Shown here: one piece after another, positions 63,364-64,000 of the stretch
How the letters are laid out: each line of letters begins with the position of its first letter
Numbering within the stretch: position 1 is the first letter of the stretch
Assembly: GCA_002370555.1 (NCBI GenBank)
Contig: AP014718.1
Span: 124,001 to 188,000, forward strand
Length of the DNA: 64,000 bases
From: Arthrobacter sp. Hiyo4
Lineage (GTDB): Bacteria > Actinomycetota > Actinomycetes > Actinomycetales > Micrococcaceae
Direction of reading: 5' to 3'
Translations under genes and position numbers: made by a program
Notes under the pieces: model-generated
Seen by the model: only the letters and a program-made list of their open reading frames with translations
The model's database searches: none
What the model was told of the DNA's origin: nothing

Positions 63364-64000
63364 ATGCTCACAGTTATAGGCGAGGGCCTTGTTGACGTTG
63401 TCCAGCGCGCCTCCGGAATCGAAGCCCACGTGGGCGGCAGTCCCCTTAATGTCGCGGTGGGCCTGGCCCGCCTCGACCATCCCGTGCAGTTCGTCGGCCG
63501 TTACGGCCGCGACGCCTACGGGGATTCGGTGGCGGCGCACCTGCGCTCTAGCTCCGTCATGCTGCCGCTGGGCCCCGACGAGCTGCCAACCAGTGTGGCC
63601 ACCGCCGTAATTGACGACGACGGCGCCGCCACCTACACGTTCGACCTCGCCTGGGAGCTTCCCGGCCTGTCGGACCGCCTTGCCTTTATGCTGCAGGGAA
63701 CCACGCTGCTGCACACCGGCTCCATCGCCACGATGCTGGCGCCGGGCGCCGCGGCGGTGCTCGCCGCCGTCGAGCACGCCCACCCCGCCGCCACGATCAG
63801 CTTCGATCCCAACTGCCGGCCCAGCATCATCACCGATGTGGATTATGCGCGGCGGCAGGCGGAGAAATTTGTGACCCTTTCGGACGTGGTCAAGGCCTCG
63901 GACGAGGACCTGGAGTGGCTGTACCCGGGCGTGGACGTGCTGGAATCAGCGCGCCGCTGGCTGTCGCTGGGCGGTTCCGAGGGCCTGCCCTGGTGGTGGT
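63364..64000 (+). CDS. PfkB-family sugar kinase, partial at window end
   Basis: N-terminal ~213 residues: MLTVIGEGLVDVVQRASGIE, AHVGGSPLNVAVGLARLDHP, FVGRYGRDAYGDSVAAHLRS, LHTGSIATMLAPGAA, SFDPNCRPSIITDVDYAR, VVKASDEDLEWLYPG. The order and GGSPLNVA signature identify a ribokinase/fructokinase-like enzyme; the DTxGAGD catalytic loop lies beyond the window. A frame change near 63977 (EGLPWWW instead of EGPALVVV) fits loss of one G from a short run. Divergent from the sialidase remnant with 65 bases between starts. Confidence 0.8.
   Translation, partial: MLTVIGEGLVDVVQRASGIEAHVGGSPLNVAVGLARLDHPVQFVGRYGRDAYGDSVAAHLRSSSVMLPLGPDELPTSVATAVIDDDGAATYTFDLAWELPGLSDRLAFMLQGTTLLHTGSIATMLAPGAAAVLAAVEHAHPAATISFDPNCRPSIITDVDYARRQAEKFVTLSDVVKASDEDLEWLYPGVDVLESARRWLSLGGSEGLPWWW

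Overview
The window is high-GC DNA from an actinobacterium of the Arthrobacter/Pseudarthrobacter type. The evidence is G/C-rich third codon positions, a dimethylglycine oxidase that reads almost like the Arthrobacter globiformis enzyme, a soxBDAG heterotetrameric sarcosine oxidase set, a MptB-type mannosyltransferase and MepB, GAF-ANTAR and FadR/GntR families typical of that group.

Layout. 1-11 kb: a kinase/response-regulator remnant, a diguanylate cyclase, a SulP transporter, MptB, a cytosine deaminase, two tandem GT87-like membrane proteins, a RelA/SpoT synthetase, then a scar where a doc toxin, a LacI regulator and an IS630 remnant meet. 11-15 kb: a GAF-GGDEF-EAL protein, a DUF1508 protein and a decayed Tn3-type transposase. 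15-29 kb: a catabolic island with an old yellow enzyme, MFS transporter, asparaginase-like amidohydrolase, CE4 ring-opening hydrolase/deacetylase, LacI, MmgE/PrpD, CobW, acyl-CoA dehydrogenase, MaoC hydratase, CitE lyase, CaiB CoA-transferase and GntR. 29-53.6 kb: a glycine betaine demethylation and C1-oxidation island (gbcB, gbcA, LysR, moeA, folE, a formate-dehydrogenase-like molybdoenzyme, metF, GntR, folD, fchA, dmg, purU, GntR, glyA, soxBDAG, sda). 53.6-64 kb: a damaged pdxS, three GAF-ANTAR regulators with two small partner proteins, an esterase, FadR, MepB, a cysteine-peptidase-like lipoprotein, an amino-acid permease fused to a sialidase remnant, and the start of a PfkB kinase.

How the genes fit. 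Betaine is demethylated by GbcAB to dimethylglycine, Dmg makes sarcosine, and Sox makes glycine. GlyA and Sda carry glycine to serine and pyruvate. The methyl groups pass as methylene-THF through FolD/FchA to formyl-THF, PurU releases formate, and the molybdoenzyme could oxidise it, with MoeA and FolE feeding the cofactors. For the 15-29 kb island I infer opening of a cyclic imide or hydantoin-like ring to a half-amide, deamidation, then CoA activation and C5-dicarboxyl-CoA cleavage. That substrate is not proven.

Quality warning. About fifty reading-frame breaks are present. Nearly all fit loss of one base, many in short G or C runs, and full-length products reappear when the frames are joined. 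I treat these as probable consensus errors and annotate whole genes across them. A few larger joins (kinase/regulator, doc/LacI, pdxS, sialidase/permease) are different: they delete coding sequence, so they may be real deletions or misassemblies. No rRNA, tRNA or CRISPR array was seen.
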